Positions 1 through 13,800 of a stretch of DNA of 64,000 nucleotides are shown here, piece after piece (the first letter of the stretch is position 1; the number at the start of each line of letters is the position of its first letter). The stretch spans positions 27,956,249-28,020,248 of the forward strand of contig NC_049979.1 in assembly GCF_000003815.2 (NCBI RefSeq). The letters run 5' to 3'. A program made the position numbers and the translations under genes. The notes beneath the pieces were generated by a model. It did no database searches. It had not been told where the DNA came from and saw only the letters and a list, made by a program, of their open reading frames with translations. This DNA comes from Branchiostoma floridae. Its lineage: Eukaryota; Chordata; Leptocardii; Amphioxiformes; Branchiostomatidae.

Positions 1-1816
1 GACATCTGATGGAAACTTTAAAATGCGTCGAAATTACGTAATCTATGACGTCATATATGGTACAAGCGCCGCCCTATTAAGGTATCGGACCGGAGTTTCT
101 TTTACGATTTCGGAGGTTGGCGGGCAGCCTCAGGCCGAAGGGCTACAGTTCCGCTAGTAAACGTAGGACGCGAAACTTAATCAATATGGCGGAAAGCCGT
201 TTACTGTCTCTTTCCGACAAACCTATTGGTACCGTCTGTTGCCTCTTTATTTTGGTTAGAATATGTTGTAAAATTTTAATTTTGGACCCGAAAACTATCA
301 TTTTTTAACACTTTTTTGATCGAAGCTGCTTGGAAAAAACGAATTTTCCCAGGATAACGGCCTACGTGGTAGAGAAGCTAAATTCTTCATGTTTGTGTAA
401 AATGAAAATAAAAAAATTCCATGTGATAACTTTTTTGCAATCTCCGATGACGTCATTTCTTCGAAATCGCATGAAAAACGCCGCTATTTGGGTCATCAGG
501 CGAAAAAACCGCATCACCGTTGCAGCGGACTAATACAAAAATGGTTTCGCTGGCCGACCAACTACTCCTCGCACAAAAACAATACAACCCACGGGCTTTT
601 CAGAAAATACGACAAATCTATGCTCAGCTATAACGATCACCAAGCCATAGGGAGCAAAAGTTAGGGAGACAACAGCGCACTTCCGGCCTATTACACCACC
701 CTTCCGCCAACTCCGGTCAGATTTGAACTCCGACCCGGAACCAAATGAGACACGAGATATCTTACCGAAATCGTAGTGTTACCACTGAATCAAAAACTAA
801 TGTACGATGATTAACATTAATCAAGAAGAGATTTGCAATGATCGCACCTGTTGGCAACTAGTTTGAAATATTGAAAAAAAAAATTGCCATTTCCTGTTGC
901 AAACAGTCACAGGTCCAGTGAAATACCTGCTTTACTTAGTAAATACATGTATATGACTGGCAACACCATGACTGATATGAGTCTGTTGCACTTCAAACAG
1001 ATCTGTTTGGTACACAATAAAGAACACAGGGTGTAATATTAGCTGCTCATGTGGTTTTTACAAAGCACTTCGTAGTTGAGACAAATTTCACTACATATAC
1101 ATTGTAACAAACATGGAAGAATTTCTGCCAATTGAATGATTTTTTGTTTGTAGGTTACACCAATTTAATATCTTGATTATCAGATTTTTCAAGGAAATCA
1201 ATGAAGCAAGTAGCTAGTTGGCAAAATACAGATTTCTCTGATGTAGCCATAGGACTGTAGCTTTGAACCACTCACAACCGGAAAGGACCCATATCCTTTT
1301 CGGTAAGTGTGGTCGGTCCTTTAACGTCCTTGAAATGTGGCTCTCCTGAAACGTGGGACCTCCATTTGACGTCCTATCCAAGGCGGACAGATTTCAAATT
1401 TCACAATAATAATAGCATGATAGATGGAAAATTGCAACAACTAGAAAGAGTAGGACTTTCCTCTACTATTTGTGGGAAAATATGAGCATTTTTGGGTCGA
1501 TTCATCTGCATATACTGCATGGCACACAGTCATGATCTAATTTCATTTTCAAATAAAAGTTAAGAAAGTGTCGAATCTGCAAACCAAGATATGAAAAAAT
1601 AAATAGTTTCCTGACAAAAGGTAGTGGATTCTACCTGAAATGTCTGACCCTTTCAAAATCATATCCAGTTGCAAGAGTAACTACTATTTGGTGTATCTCA
1701 ATACATGAATGTCTAACCTTCATCAACGTATGAAATAATAAGTTTGGCCTTCCATACATGTACAAATGACAGTTACACTATACAGAGAGTATGAGCTCTC
1801 CACAGCCACACAAAAA
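1..1816. other. Intergenic region downstream of MED17
   Basis: No gene is recognised. Only short open frames (under 95 codons) occur and none resembles a family I know. Two repeat scraps are visible: a SINE-like fragment at about 1305-1390 (motif GGGACCTCCATTTGACGTCC, also seen near 10866) and a copy of a dispersed hairpin family at 1612-1702. The MED17 3' UTR should extend leftward from 1817, but I found no convincing polyadenylation signal on the minus strand. Confidence 0.6.
1612..1702. repeat. Dispersed hairpin-family fragment
   Basis: The block contains GGTAGTGGATTCTACCTGAAA and ATATCCAGTTGC-AGAGTAACTA, near-identical to parts of the hairpin repeats at 25141, 43648, 46740 and 58475. It looks like one arm of a non-autonomous inverted-repeat element. 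Confidence 0.55.
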
Positions 1817-4800
1817 TCATGTTAAACACCCCATCAGTAGCTCAATCTTGTTGACAAAGTTCCTGCCCTTGGCCTTGTCCCACTGCACTGGTTTGAAGCT
1901 GCCCCCCACCTGGTCCCACTTTGTGTCCTTGATGACATCACTCCTCCACGTCTCACACCCCTTCTGCCTCGTCAACTGCACGGAGACCAGCGGCCCCAAC
2001 GACGGGCTGTTCCGAACAGAGATCACCCTGAAAATAGAACAGGAAAACACTGTAAAGTCAACAATACACATCTAACAGAGGATTCTTTAACACAAAATTA
2101 TTTTTGCAACTACTGGCAGGATATCAAGGTGAACCGTTATTTGTTTGTTCTCATCCATGGGACAATTTGCACTGGTCTGGAGGTACATAATGTCTGAAAT
2201 CATCCAAATTTAGGACATGGGAGCTGATTAGTCCCTACACATGAGCAAATTAAGTGATGGGTTCCAGCCCTTGTACACCTGAAAAGCCCTCCATTTGCTT
2301 GCGGGAGGGCCTGTTGTCATCAAACAAGTGCTCTAGAGCCCATTCTTGAACTTGGTCATTAACTGACGTCACCACCAAAGGATTGGAACATACAGTTTTA
2401 TATATATTTGAATAGATGGGTAGCAGAACATAGAAGCAAACTACTACCCCGAAGTTGCCAGGCTATTGGATTGAAGCACAGTCTTACTTAGGCCTGGGTC
2501 CCATTTCCATACCAGGCCCCAGCCGGGATGTTTGCGGAAACGAAAAAAAAGTGAGTATTAAGGAATATACAGTTTTTTACGTCCTGTGTGTATTGTTGCC
2601 TTTTATGTCATATCTTACGTTTCCGAAAGCTACCTGGCCGGGCCCCGGGTTGGGACTAAGTCTTAAAAAGCACAGTCTTATTTACAAAGCACATGTAAGT
2701 CTTACCTATCTCCCTTAGGGGAAGCCATCATGATCCCCGAGGCATTCCCCAGTTTCTCAACAGGTCCTGTCCCTACATGGTTACTCAGGTGTAGTATCTG
2801 CCACCCCATCATCTTACTCAGGGACTGGACTGTGTTGACTTGGTGCTGACAAGCCTAGCGGATAAAAAACAAACATGTAAGAACACCAGGAAAAACAGCT
2901 TGAATCTTCACAAGCTACTGTGTCCAGTATAGTGTAGTGTATTAGTGTAGGGGGTACATCATTCCGCCCAAGTCATTATTGTGCAAACGATCAAGAATAT
3001 AGCAGGCATCAACCGAAGATTCAACAAATCCACTAGACCAATATTGTGACTTAGATGAACAACATTTTACACCAGATTGCAAACTGTATCATAAGGAAAG
3101 GACAGTGTACTTTTTAAATCTATCAAAGAAATGTTTCCATTCTTAAAATATCTAAATGCAATGGATAAATTTATATTTCTGATAAGTTTAGAAAAACCCT
3201 ATATAAGAAGCATTGCCTGTTCCCACATCCTCTCAAAGAAGTGGACTCTATCAGGTTACTTCAATACAACACTATATAATCTATGTATTTTATGTATGTT
3301 TATCAATGCTTTGTTACTATATGTTTGTTAAGTCATTGTGATTCATGAGGTATACTTAGCCCCTTGAGACATGAATTAAGGGTCCCATCTCGAGGTGTAT
3401 ACGGTGTCATAACCACCTTGGCTATAACCACCGGATGAAACCACCGATGTGAGCAAAGCGTTTTATGAGAACTATTGAGAGAAAATCACCTGGTGAAGTA
3501 GCAGGTCCCTCAGTTCATGCTCGTCATAGGACAGGGTGATGACCTTGCCGTCCTTGGAAACGACCTTGACATCTTCCACGCCTATGTTGACGTGCAGCAT
3601 GGTTCTGTTGGACAAGACATATGGTTATGTATGAATTGAAGTGAAATGTGACAAAATCTTGAAACGATTTTTGATGTAAATTTAACCACTTCTTTCTTAT
3701 GTTATAAGCTTATTATTTGAGAAAACACATCTTATCATTCATGGATAGCTTTTTAGTCAAAAAACAAAGCAACATACCAACAAACCAACCAACCAACCAC
3801 ACACAATGAAAACATAAAGAGGTCACAATTGCACAAAGACAAAATAGCTTTCCAGTATGTGAAAACAATGTAGCCATGACATACTATCTACAGGTAGGTT
3901 AACATGACATTCATGCTCAAGAATATCATATAACGCCCATTCCTCGTTAAAGGGGCAAATTGCTGTCGCACAAAAGCAGCGGGCCACAGTTTTCTTTAAA
4001 GACACAATGACTACGTATTTTGCCCTTTTCCGTTACAAGTACATGATAGTAATATGCTAAGCAATGTTTTCCCACCATTGTTAGTTGCCTTTTGGTCGTC
4101 CCGGGTAAGGTTTTGCTTAGAAACACGCTAAAAACACGTGTCGGAAATGCTATAAAGGTGAATATCGTGGCATTCTGATAATGAAAAGACGTTAGTTCTT
4201 TAAATTTTCAGTCATAATTTACATCAACCACTTAGGCCGGCTTGTCACGTGTTGATGAAGTTGTCCAGCAGACGACCTTTTTACGTCAGATGCCGTTTTA
4301 TTCTTGTCGCCAACTTTTGTATAATTTACGTTACCGAACTTCTGTTGGGTGTAATTCGCTTACGAAAAGACATTTTCCGATAATGTTTTCACTGTTTTAT
4401 CTGCTAAACAGTGGTGTTGCGTAATAAACAAATGACAGAACACATAAAACACGAATGTTGGAAACATGACTATAACCGCCAATCTCAGGCCGTTTGTCAC
4501 TTTTTTGATATAATTTACGTTACCATAATAAGTCCCTTAGAATTATAGAAAGATCATTACTTTTGTACTCATAGGAAAGAATGCTCCCAGATAAGTAATT
4601 GCCTGCAGAGTTAATCTTTCCAGAGCTGTTTGTTAAAATTTTATTTATCATTAAAACCATAAATATAATTTACGTTACCATATAATTTACGTTACCATTT
4701 TTTTTCTTCAACATGTCATCGGATGTTCAGCAAGAACACATCAACCAAAGACGTATTATCTGCTGTAATGTTACTGTAGGTGGGCTTGGCTTGCCATAGA

Positions 4801-7800
4801 GTCACAATGCAGTCTGTCTATATGTTCCTGTTTCAGTGAATTTTACGATGCTGGGACTTTTCATTTCTCATAGGAATGTAGAAATACGAGGGGCGAGTAA
4901 GAACAGAAAGAAACAACACCCCGACTCCCGGGATTCGAACCCGGGCAGCCGGATCACAAATCGAACGTGCAAACCGTTCGGCCAAAAGGCTTAAGCCATT
5001 AGGCGTCTTCGGTTTAGCAGTCCTTGAACACCACTGTTACACTACTCCCCCTTTTCTTGTCAAGATTCGTCCTCGACTCTCCGAGATCGACATCCCTGTG
5101 TGGCACATACTAGCCTGTTACTCACAGGGCCGGCGTGGGAACCATTGTAGAAATTCAGAGGGGCGAGTAAGAACAGAAATAAACAACATCCCGACTCCCG
5201 GGATTCGAACCTGCGCCGAACTCGGGCAGCCGGATCACAAATCCAACGTGCTAACCACAACACCAAATGCTCAAGAGCTGTTGGCGTGGTCAGTTTGGCA
5301 GCGCTAGAACCCCACTGTTACAGGAACGATGTTCAAATGATAAACCTGACATGCACCAACTTGGAAAGATGCGGGTGTTTATATTGATATCTGATGCTTC
5401 AATAATCAACATTACACGGAATGTATAGTACCAAGTTGAATAAATGTATATTGGGTTGGACTGAACCAAAATAAACCCCTGTTGTCAAAGTAGACTCATC
5501 CAAGTTTGTCGTCATTTTCGCGCGCTTTTTGAAGATCACACGACTGGAATGACAGAAATTCATGCTCAACACTGACTGATGAAGTAAGGTACGTTTCAAG
5601 CATGTTTGTCTTAAATAGCAACAGAGATTATGATCAGCTAATTATGAAGGTCAATGTAGTCAAGATTCCTGTCACAGAAATATTTCTCGTTTTACACAGT
5701 GGACCCCTTCATATAAACGTACAGACGGCGGTAAATCAGCGACACTATTTACGCTAGCGCCACGTTATCTACATTGAGGACTTGTCATTGAGTTATAAGC
5801 TCCATGATCAAAAGCATATGGGCTGCAGAAGTTAATAGCTAACTTAAGTTAAGACTTCACTATCATTAGATGTTCCGAAGTTTTCACCTTTGCTTGTTTA
5901 GGTTGGGAATCTTGTTAATTAGAAGCAAACTACTCTTTCAACCAGTCGTGACTGCACAGAATTGATGCACAGAATTGTTTTACATGGACAGACACATGGT
6001 TCAAGGCAGAAAGCTATTTGTGAAACCAATCCCACTCACACAAGATCTATATAACGTCAGGCTTGTCATGTAATCATGTGGCATTAGTATAAAGGGACAG
6101 GCTGCCAGGATAACTGTAGAACAGACTGCCTTTACACAATTTTTTGCAGCTCTCTTTTGGAAAATTCACTTAAGGGTTAATGACCCGCCCCGAGGTGTAT
6201 ATGGTGTCATAACGCCTGGTCCTTTGCTATAACCACCGAATAAAACCACCGATGTGAGCGAAGCGAACGAGGTGGTTTTATGAGCATCGACACTGGTGCC
6301 GGTGTCGATGCAAACCGACACCGGTGCCGGTGTCGATTCATTCTGACCAATCAGAGGAGCGAAACCCACCTGCCTGGCCTGGATCTTTGTGTTACGGCGT
6401 CATAACCAACGTGGAACGGGGCCTTCTGATTGGTCCGCGGCGCCTGGCTATATGATAATGTTGTTTATAGCCTTGCTCATCAACAAAAGCCTTGTTATAC
6501 ACATATTACACAGTTCTTTCTGCCGGTATTATTGAACCACACGATATAAGGTGTATGGATGGACATTTTGTTAGGTAGCACATTCATTCTATATTGATGT
6601 GACATTGTGTTTGTTCCACGAACAAAGATTGTCCTGACATTAAAAAATGTTTTATAAGAAGTGCGATAACTGGTGTTTAGTTTGTTGTCTTTCCAATATC
6701 GAAAGCTTGTGCTAGAAAGGCCCAGTCCATCTGGTGCATGTTGCCATCGCATCATGTCCTGCTATTCCCAAAGACTTGATTAAAGGACGCGAGGACGAAG
6801 CGGTTCTGACCTAGAGCGTGTGATTGCGTGAATCCTTTGTTACTTAGCATGTATTTAAATAGACCCAGCCAAGATAGAGACCTTGCATATCTTGGGTGTC
6901 TTTCCGCAGAGTCCGGGTGGGTATAGGACGAACAAGATTATACGGGTATTCCGGATAACAAAGATACACTTTTTTTACTACTCTGAGTTAGCAACATGAA
7001 GATAAGAGGTCCAGCATTATAGACGAACATGACCTGATCAGTTCAAATAGAGCCAGTATGTACACTATTCGGCTTTCCTCCAAATGTTAGAGATTCTGTA
7101 ATTTACGTTACCACAGTTCATTGGCATTTACGTGTAGAATAGATATCGCCTGCTTCCAACCATTTTCATAAATATATTCTATCGCTCTTATCCCATCATA
7201 CAGGGTGAAAATTAAGGAGTATTAAACGGTTTGTCTTCATATCAGAAAAAAAAAATCATTTATTTACTTTTATACAAATGTAGCAAACTTAATAGCTAGT
7301 AATTTTGATGATTATTCCGAAACAAATGACACGACGGTTAAATATTTCTCATTGGCGTGTAATTTGAAGGTTTTGGGTTGGAAAATTCGCTAATTTGGCT
7401 GTTGTTAATCCACTATTACTTGCTGGAACATTTCTCTGTGTAGTAATATGCTCTTTATTACGAAATTGTAGGAAAGATGACATGGCCTACTAAAAATCAA
7501 ATATCTCCAAAATTAAGCGTGTTAGCACCAGACAAAAATAGCAAAAGATAGTCGATATAAGTGGTAACAAGTTCATACCAGCAGGTAAGCGTTTTGGACA
7601 ACTTTATTTTTTACAATTTTCTACCTCCAATTTTCCCAGTTAATGAGGAATGGGCGATAAGATGATTAGGCCTTGTAGATCGGTCATTGTGGATGACATC
7701 TGTGCGCACATCAATTTTTGTCCGTTTCGAAAAAAGTTATTGATCACATTGCAAATTGTGGAAATCATCTGCAAAATGAGCAAATATTTGCATTAAATTC

Positions 7801-10800
7801 CAAATCAAACATAGGAAAATGGATACAAATGTTGTAGAATGACAAAATCACCTCCAAATTCAAAGAAGATGTGAAAGAACAAAAATGAAAAATCTATTGT
7901 TTGGTATACATGTACCATGCTTTGTCTTCAGTCCTATGTTCAACCTTGACTATTTAGATTTCATAAAGAAGTCACAACTTTTCTTTTTTTTTTGCCAATC
8001 TTTTTTACTCATACACTCGCATCAGTTTCAGGGTTCCCAGAGGATGTCATCCATATAATCGAATCAACATGGCCTAACAAAAACATACTATATGTATACG
8101 ATACTGTACTCACTTGCAGATCTGCTCATAGCCTGGTGATGTGATGATGATACGGACAGAAGACTCCGTACTGGTGCCAATACTGCTGACGTGGGCCTGC
8201 AGACAGGGGTCGTTAACCTCCTGGGCCAGCTTGTCAATCATGTCCAATATTCTGAAATTCAATTATTACAAAGGAGTGATTGATTGCCATGAAACACAAG
8301 AGAAACACATTGGAATCACAGTCTTTAAAGATAAGAAAACCTTTCATATATATATATATCCTCAAAAGCAAACATTAGTAAAACGGGTACCATGTAAGGC
8401 AAACTTAAGTAAGTTGTATAAGACAACTAGCTATATAGCAGAATTAAACTAATAACGTAACATTTATAGATGTACATGTAGATTTAAAGCTATGCAATAT
8501 TTGAAGAAACACAGTGTATAATGTGAAACACATCCAGAATGTTATGACAGACTACATGCTGATAATAAAAATCTAGTACATACTACACTCAGGTTCTATG
8601 TTATACAAACGATATTGAGAGGAGACACAGTGAGGATCTTTATATCTAGTACATGTATATATACAGTCTTATGACAATGTTTACAGTATTAAGTTGTTAT
8701 CATGAGGTTCCTTTGCTGCATGGATGTACACACATGTATATGAAATGAATAAAGAAAACTAACCTGGCCCTGAGGAGGGTGTGCTTGGCCTGTTTCTCCA
8801 GCCTCTCCAGCAGCCCCTCTGTCTCCTGCAGCTGGGTGCACTGTTTCCTGTCGAGGCCCTGCGGACCCGCCACCCGCCGCTTCTTACTGCTGCTGAAGGG
8901 CGCGGTCACCGGGTGGGGAGGGGCGGGGTTCAGGTTACTCCGGTGGACCTCCCGTAACATCTGGTGCAGGGCGTGTTCCAACACGTGGTTGTGCTGGCAT
9001 CTCTGGGGGGAGGTTGTATCATCCTGATATAATACAAACCAGAGGTTCTTAATAATTATGTTCCAAATGTAATAAAATGTAATAAACACACATCTTTGGG
9101 GGGAGATCATCTCATCTAAATCAGATGTCTTTACGATGTTCTGCTGGACATGCATACACACGCATGCAGTCTGCTGCAGTATGATGGTTGGCCACCAGGA
9201 GGCCCAATATCAAGAAGGACCATCAGGTCAACAACACCTACCCATGTACCAAACATCACCACTTTCTACCCAAAGGACCATACTATATTCTGTCAGATGA
9301 ACTATATTCTGTCATACGCATGCATACCCACACATACACAGTCTGCTGCAGTACCAACACATGCACACACACACACACACACACACATACACACAGGTCA
9401 ACAACACCCACCCACCTTTTAAATATCATTGCAAATTTGCAATCCATCCAGAGGTTCATACAATATTCTACCATACACGCAGGCACACACGCATGATCCA
9501 TGCAGAATAAAAAGTATACCTCTTGGAGATAAAAAAAGGCATAACACCAAGTCATCAATGACAGTCATTGCTTTGTAGTACCATGTAGGCAGGGGGCAAT
9601 GGTTTGACATCCTGGTAATAATCTTTGCGAGCAACAAGATAAATATAGAATACCAGCGATCTGGTGGCCGAAGGCCGGAGGGCGATCCGACCCGCGGGAG
9701 GGCTGGGACCGAATCAGGTATTCGAATTGCCAACCGTGCCATATTCGGCCAGTTCAAAATGGTTCGATTTACTCCAAGGAAGCCTGTGTGATACGCCTTT
9801 TGAATCTGTGCGATACGGAAGTTATGGCCCGGTCCGGAACACCCGTATCGAACGTTTTCGCGTCACAGGTATGACATAAAATTGCTTATGTAACTGTTAC
9901 CTTGGATATTTAAGAATCCAGGCAAAGTTCTGATCTATGTAACTGACCTTTGAATCCTCCTCCACAGTGTTGTGGCACAGAGCAATGCTCAGCTGTACTC
10001 CAGGAAAGATCTGTGCAAACATAGTTACAATTGGTAAATACTGAAGACATAAACAATCCAACACATACATGGTGATGCAGTCAAATAATAATCATAATGC
10101 TAACAAAAAAAGAATGAGTCACATCACAATCACCCCTCAAAATTACACTTCAGACTTTGTTAATACCAGTATTTTTCAGATCTGGATGAGGGGTTGTGCT
10201 AGCTAAATGTAAGTTAGTATTAATAGTAAGAACAATCCAAATCTGCGTGAAGGCCTAGGGGACTTAGAGTTATACGGGTTAAATCCAGGGTTAGGCCTCA
10301 GGACTGTCTCAGGAAGTTTCTCACATGGGGTCGTATAACAAAACCTGTGCATTTCAGATGGGCTTATGTCCTTGTTTTTCATGTTACATACAAATGTAAT
10401 TTGTGTTCTACATTGGAAATGTATTGTAATAACAGAGACAACACCAACCTGTGAAGTTATCTGGTTCCCTACTACAAGGTGGGGGATGGTGGACTTCATC
10501 TGCACAGCTTCCCTAGCCAGCTAGAAAAACATCAGCACAAAACATAAACATTGTAAGCCAACACTCTCATGTAAACATACAATGTATATACTGTAAGACA
10601 GCACATCTAACTTAATGTGATTTAATTTCGTGCTAGGACAACAATGGAGTGTCTGTGGTGATATTGATATTCTATTGGTTATTTGGTGGGCTACTCTCTC
10701 TTGGCAGCCAGGGCCTGAATTGCGAGGAGCTTACAATAGGCAGGGCTAAATCGCAAGGGTCTGGAGCGAGCTGCCATTCGGCGCCACCCAGGTGACCTCA

Positions 10801-13800
10801 AAACGACTGTCGCAAGTGTCTGGAGCGTGCTGCCATTTGGCGCCACTCGGTATGGCTCTCCCCAGATACGGGACCTCCATTTTATGTCCTATCCGAGGGA
10901 CGGCCCTAGCCGAAGCTAAGTACTCATTTTCACCTTATGAGTTAACCCAAGGGCACAAGTACTAAAAATTGGTGACACACAGCCGGCTTCGAACTCAAGA
11001 CCTCTCGAGACCTCTCGGTCCCGAGGCAAACACGCTGCCACTGCGCCATGCGATCTCATGCATTTTGCAACAGTGCATAGTGACTTTCTGCTACAGTAAT
11101 GGAAACACAGGCGCCTTTCTGGACAGCTAGTAGGAAACTGTAAACTACTAGTGAATCAGCAAGGGGACTACAGGTGGACAGAACAGTCACCTCCAACACA
11201 TGCTTATTTTTTCATTTATTCCTGAAGAAGGCGACAGTAATTGTTGAAAATCTGATCCGTGTGTACCTTTGTGTTGGAAGAAAGTTTAGCTTTCGACTAT
11301 CAGTCTAAAGCAATATATCCCCCCCCCCCAAAAAAAATTGCTACGGCCGCGTGGCACGTTGGTACACCCGATCCCTCGATCTCGGAAGTTAAGCAACGCG
11401 CGGTCCGGACAGTGCTTGGATGGGAGACCAAGCAAGGACGTCCGGATTGCTGTAGCCTCACGAAGCTTTCCACGAAATCGTCTTCCGGGAGGGACGTAAA
11501 ACGGGGTTCCGTGCTCGAGGAGGTGCCACGACCACGTTAATCAGCCTCATTACTCATAATGGGTACCTACTGGCTGGCAAAATACACCTGGTGATTAAAA
11601 AAGCACAGGGGTATTGGTCCACTCTACCCTTGTGCCAAATTTTAGGTCATTTGCCCCCATATGACAAAGATGAATTGATTTGAAAATTTAGCATAGCAAA
11701 GAGAAGAAATGCCTGGAAATACAATATGTTTCAACACATACCTGTGGTATGGGTGAAATATAAAAATGGTTAAACCATGAGCAATGTTATTTATCATCCA
11801 CCATGGAATCGCTCCGTGTTGTATCCTATTTGAAAATAACACTGTAAAGGATCAAACAGATTGCGCCAGTGGAATTCATTATGCTTCAGAATCAAAGATA
11901 TGCTTTTATCTTCAATACTAATGTATATATAACATTAATGATGCATGAATGATATAAAAGTTATTGCTACCCCTTTTGGTGTTTAATGTTTGTATATTGT
12001 AGGTCTATCAGCACTGTCCATTATATTTTGTCACTCTTGATATGCAGCATTGACTATTTCGACAACAAATCTGCTTACTACAAAAGTAAATTGAGCTTTC
12101 TGTTGAGACAACTACCGGTAACCTGACCAGGGATGTTGTTAACAACTTTTGATCCCGATTTTCTTGACTTACTCTTTACAAGTATAATAAAAAGTAGAAC
12201 CAATTAACAGCACTAGCCTGCATGTATTTTATAGCTTTGACAACTTTTGACATTTATTTTAGACATTCATAAACTGTGTTGAAATACATGATGTATACAC
12301 TTGTTATGGATTAACCATAAATACTTGGGTCAGAGTTGAAGGACTACATGCACATACTGAATTCTTTTGTAGATGAAAGGTTTAGAACACCGCAAAAGAT
12401 TTAATTCCTTAAAGCTTGAACCACTGATTTGTCTGTTCTATAGAAATTAGATGACGTAGAACCAAGGACGTTATACTGTAAATGCAGGAATGTTCGCGGT
12501 TGTTTTATGGTCACAGTTTTCGCCATGGCCACGTCACTAAGCACTTAAAACCACAGCGAACATTCTTCCATTATAGTATGAGACTACAGTCTATGGCACT
12601 ACCGCGAACTTATAACCACCATGAAAAGTCAATTTTCCCGCTACCGCAAAATTAAATCCGTGACTTTAAATGCATATACAGTATATTTATATAACGTTCT
12701 TGGTAGAATTGCTTTATTCATGTTTTCAGCCATCATTATGATAATGAATAGGGAATATATTCAAAACACGTTTGAACAGGCACTCTCATTCACAAAGATT
12801 TCTGACTTCAAGAGAACTGGACACAAAAGCGTTCTGGAGGACTGTGGCGGAACTCTAAAGGGCCAGGCCAAAGCTGCAGACACTGGTGGTCAGTCTTTGA
12901 AATCTTTATTTAGTATGCCCAAGGACGTTATTGGTATACCTCTTCGCAGACTTGAAACAACAAAGTCTGTCGGGGTAACAGACTTTGCCCACTCTGATGT
13001 AGAGGAGACTGTTACTGTAAACGAAAAAGGCTAGGCATATTTCTTGACTGCGTGGCTGCAGGTGGATTTCTAAGATGTGGCGAAATTGCTGGACGATGGT
13101 GGTGGTATTTTAGATCGCTGGTTCGAAATTGTGGATTTTCAACCATAGCCTCTGATTATACCACCTCTGACGTAGAAGAGATCAATTGACTGTACAATCA
13201 TAAACTTTGGCAAATGGACAGTGGAAAGGCAAGACAGCCTCTTAATATTTGACTTTTTTTTGACAATGTACATTTCAGTTTCATAGTTACATTGTATAGC
13301 CCGAGAAACTGAAACAACTCCAAAATGACGACTTCAAGGTGTAACGTTAAAAGTTTGTTCACTTTGGTGCTATTTGTGGGTACGTGGAATACTACAAGTT
13401 GCACAACTGCTCGGTCAAACCTAGATTGTTGTGATGGTGATCTCGATTCCCGCAAAGCAACGTTCACTTGTTATATGCGCTGCAATATCCACAACATCCC
13501 AGCGCCATTGCCACCAAATCTGAATTTGCTGTCGATAATCCAACAGAATATCAAGACCATCAAGGTGGGGGATTTTCCCCGGCATGAGTTTTTGGAGAGT
13601 CTCAGGATCCTGGAAAGTGGAGTGGTGGCGTTACAACCAGGAGCGTTTGCACGTTTGCCGTCTGTGACATCACTGGATCTTCGTCGGAACAAGATTACGC
13701 GACTGGAGACAGAGACTTTTACGGGACTCTTCCGGCTTGCCACTTTAAACTTGGACGACAACGAGATCCGACAAATCGACAGAAAAGCGTTTGCCGGGAT

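Larger units (their letters stand above)
4217..7114. repeat. Scattered copies of the motif TAATTTACGTTACC
   Basis: The 14-mer TAATTTACGTTACC (or ATAATTTACGTTACC) occurs near 4320, 4510, 4672, 4687 and 7098, two of them back to back. A weaker relative (CATAATTTACATCAAC) lies at 4214. All are in MED17 intron 10, between coding exons at 3604 and 8114. Function is unknown. They could be relics of transposon ends. Confidence 0.4.

Noticed and set aside
4920-5262. tRNA genes suggested by GATTCGAACCCGGG blocks
   Set aside because: No acceptor or anticodon stems close, and three copies share non-tRNA bodies. They are SINEs.
8700-9161. Independent 153-codon minus-strand gene
   Set aside because: Its conserved part is MED17 exon 9 (8764-9023). 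The rest is read-through into introns.
12621-13034. 137-codon frame upstream of the LRR-Ig gene
   Set aside because: It begins inside a MITE and matches nothing I know. A fragment of a related receptor tail is possible but unsupported.
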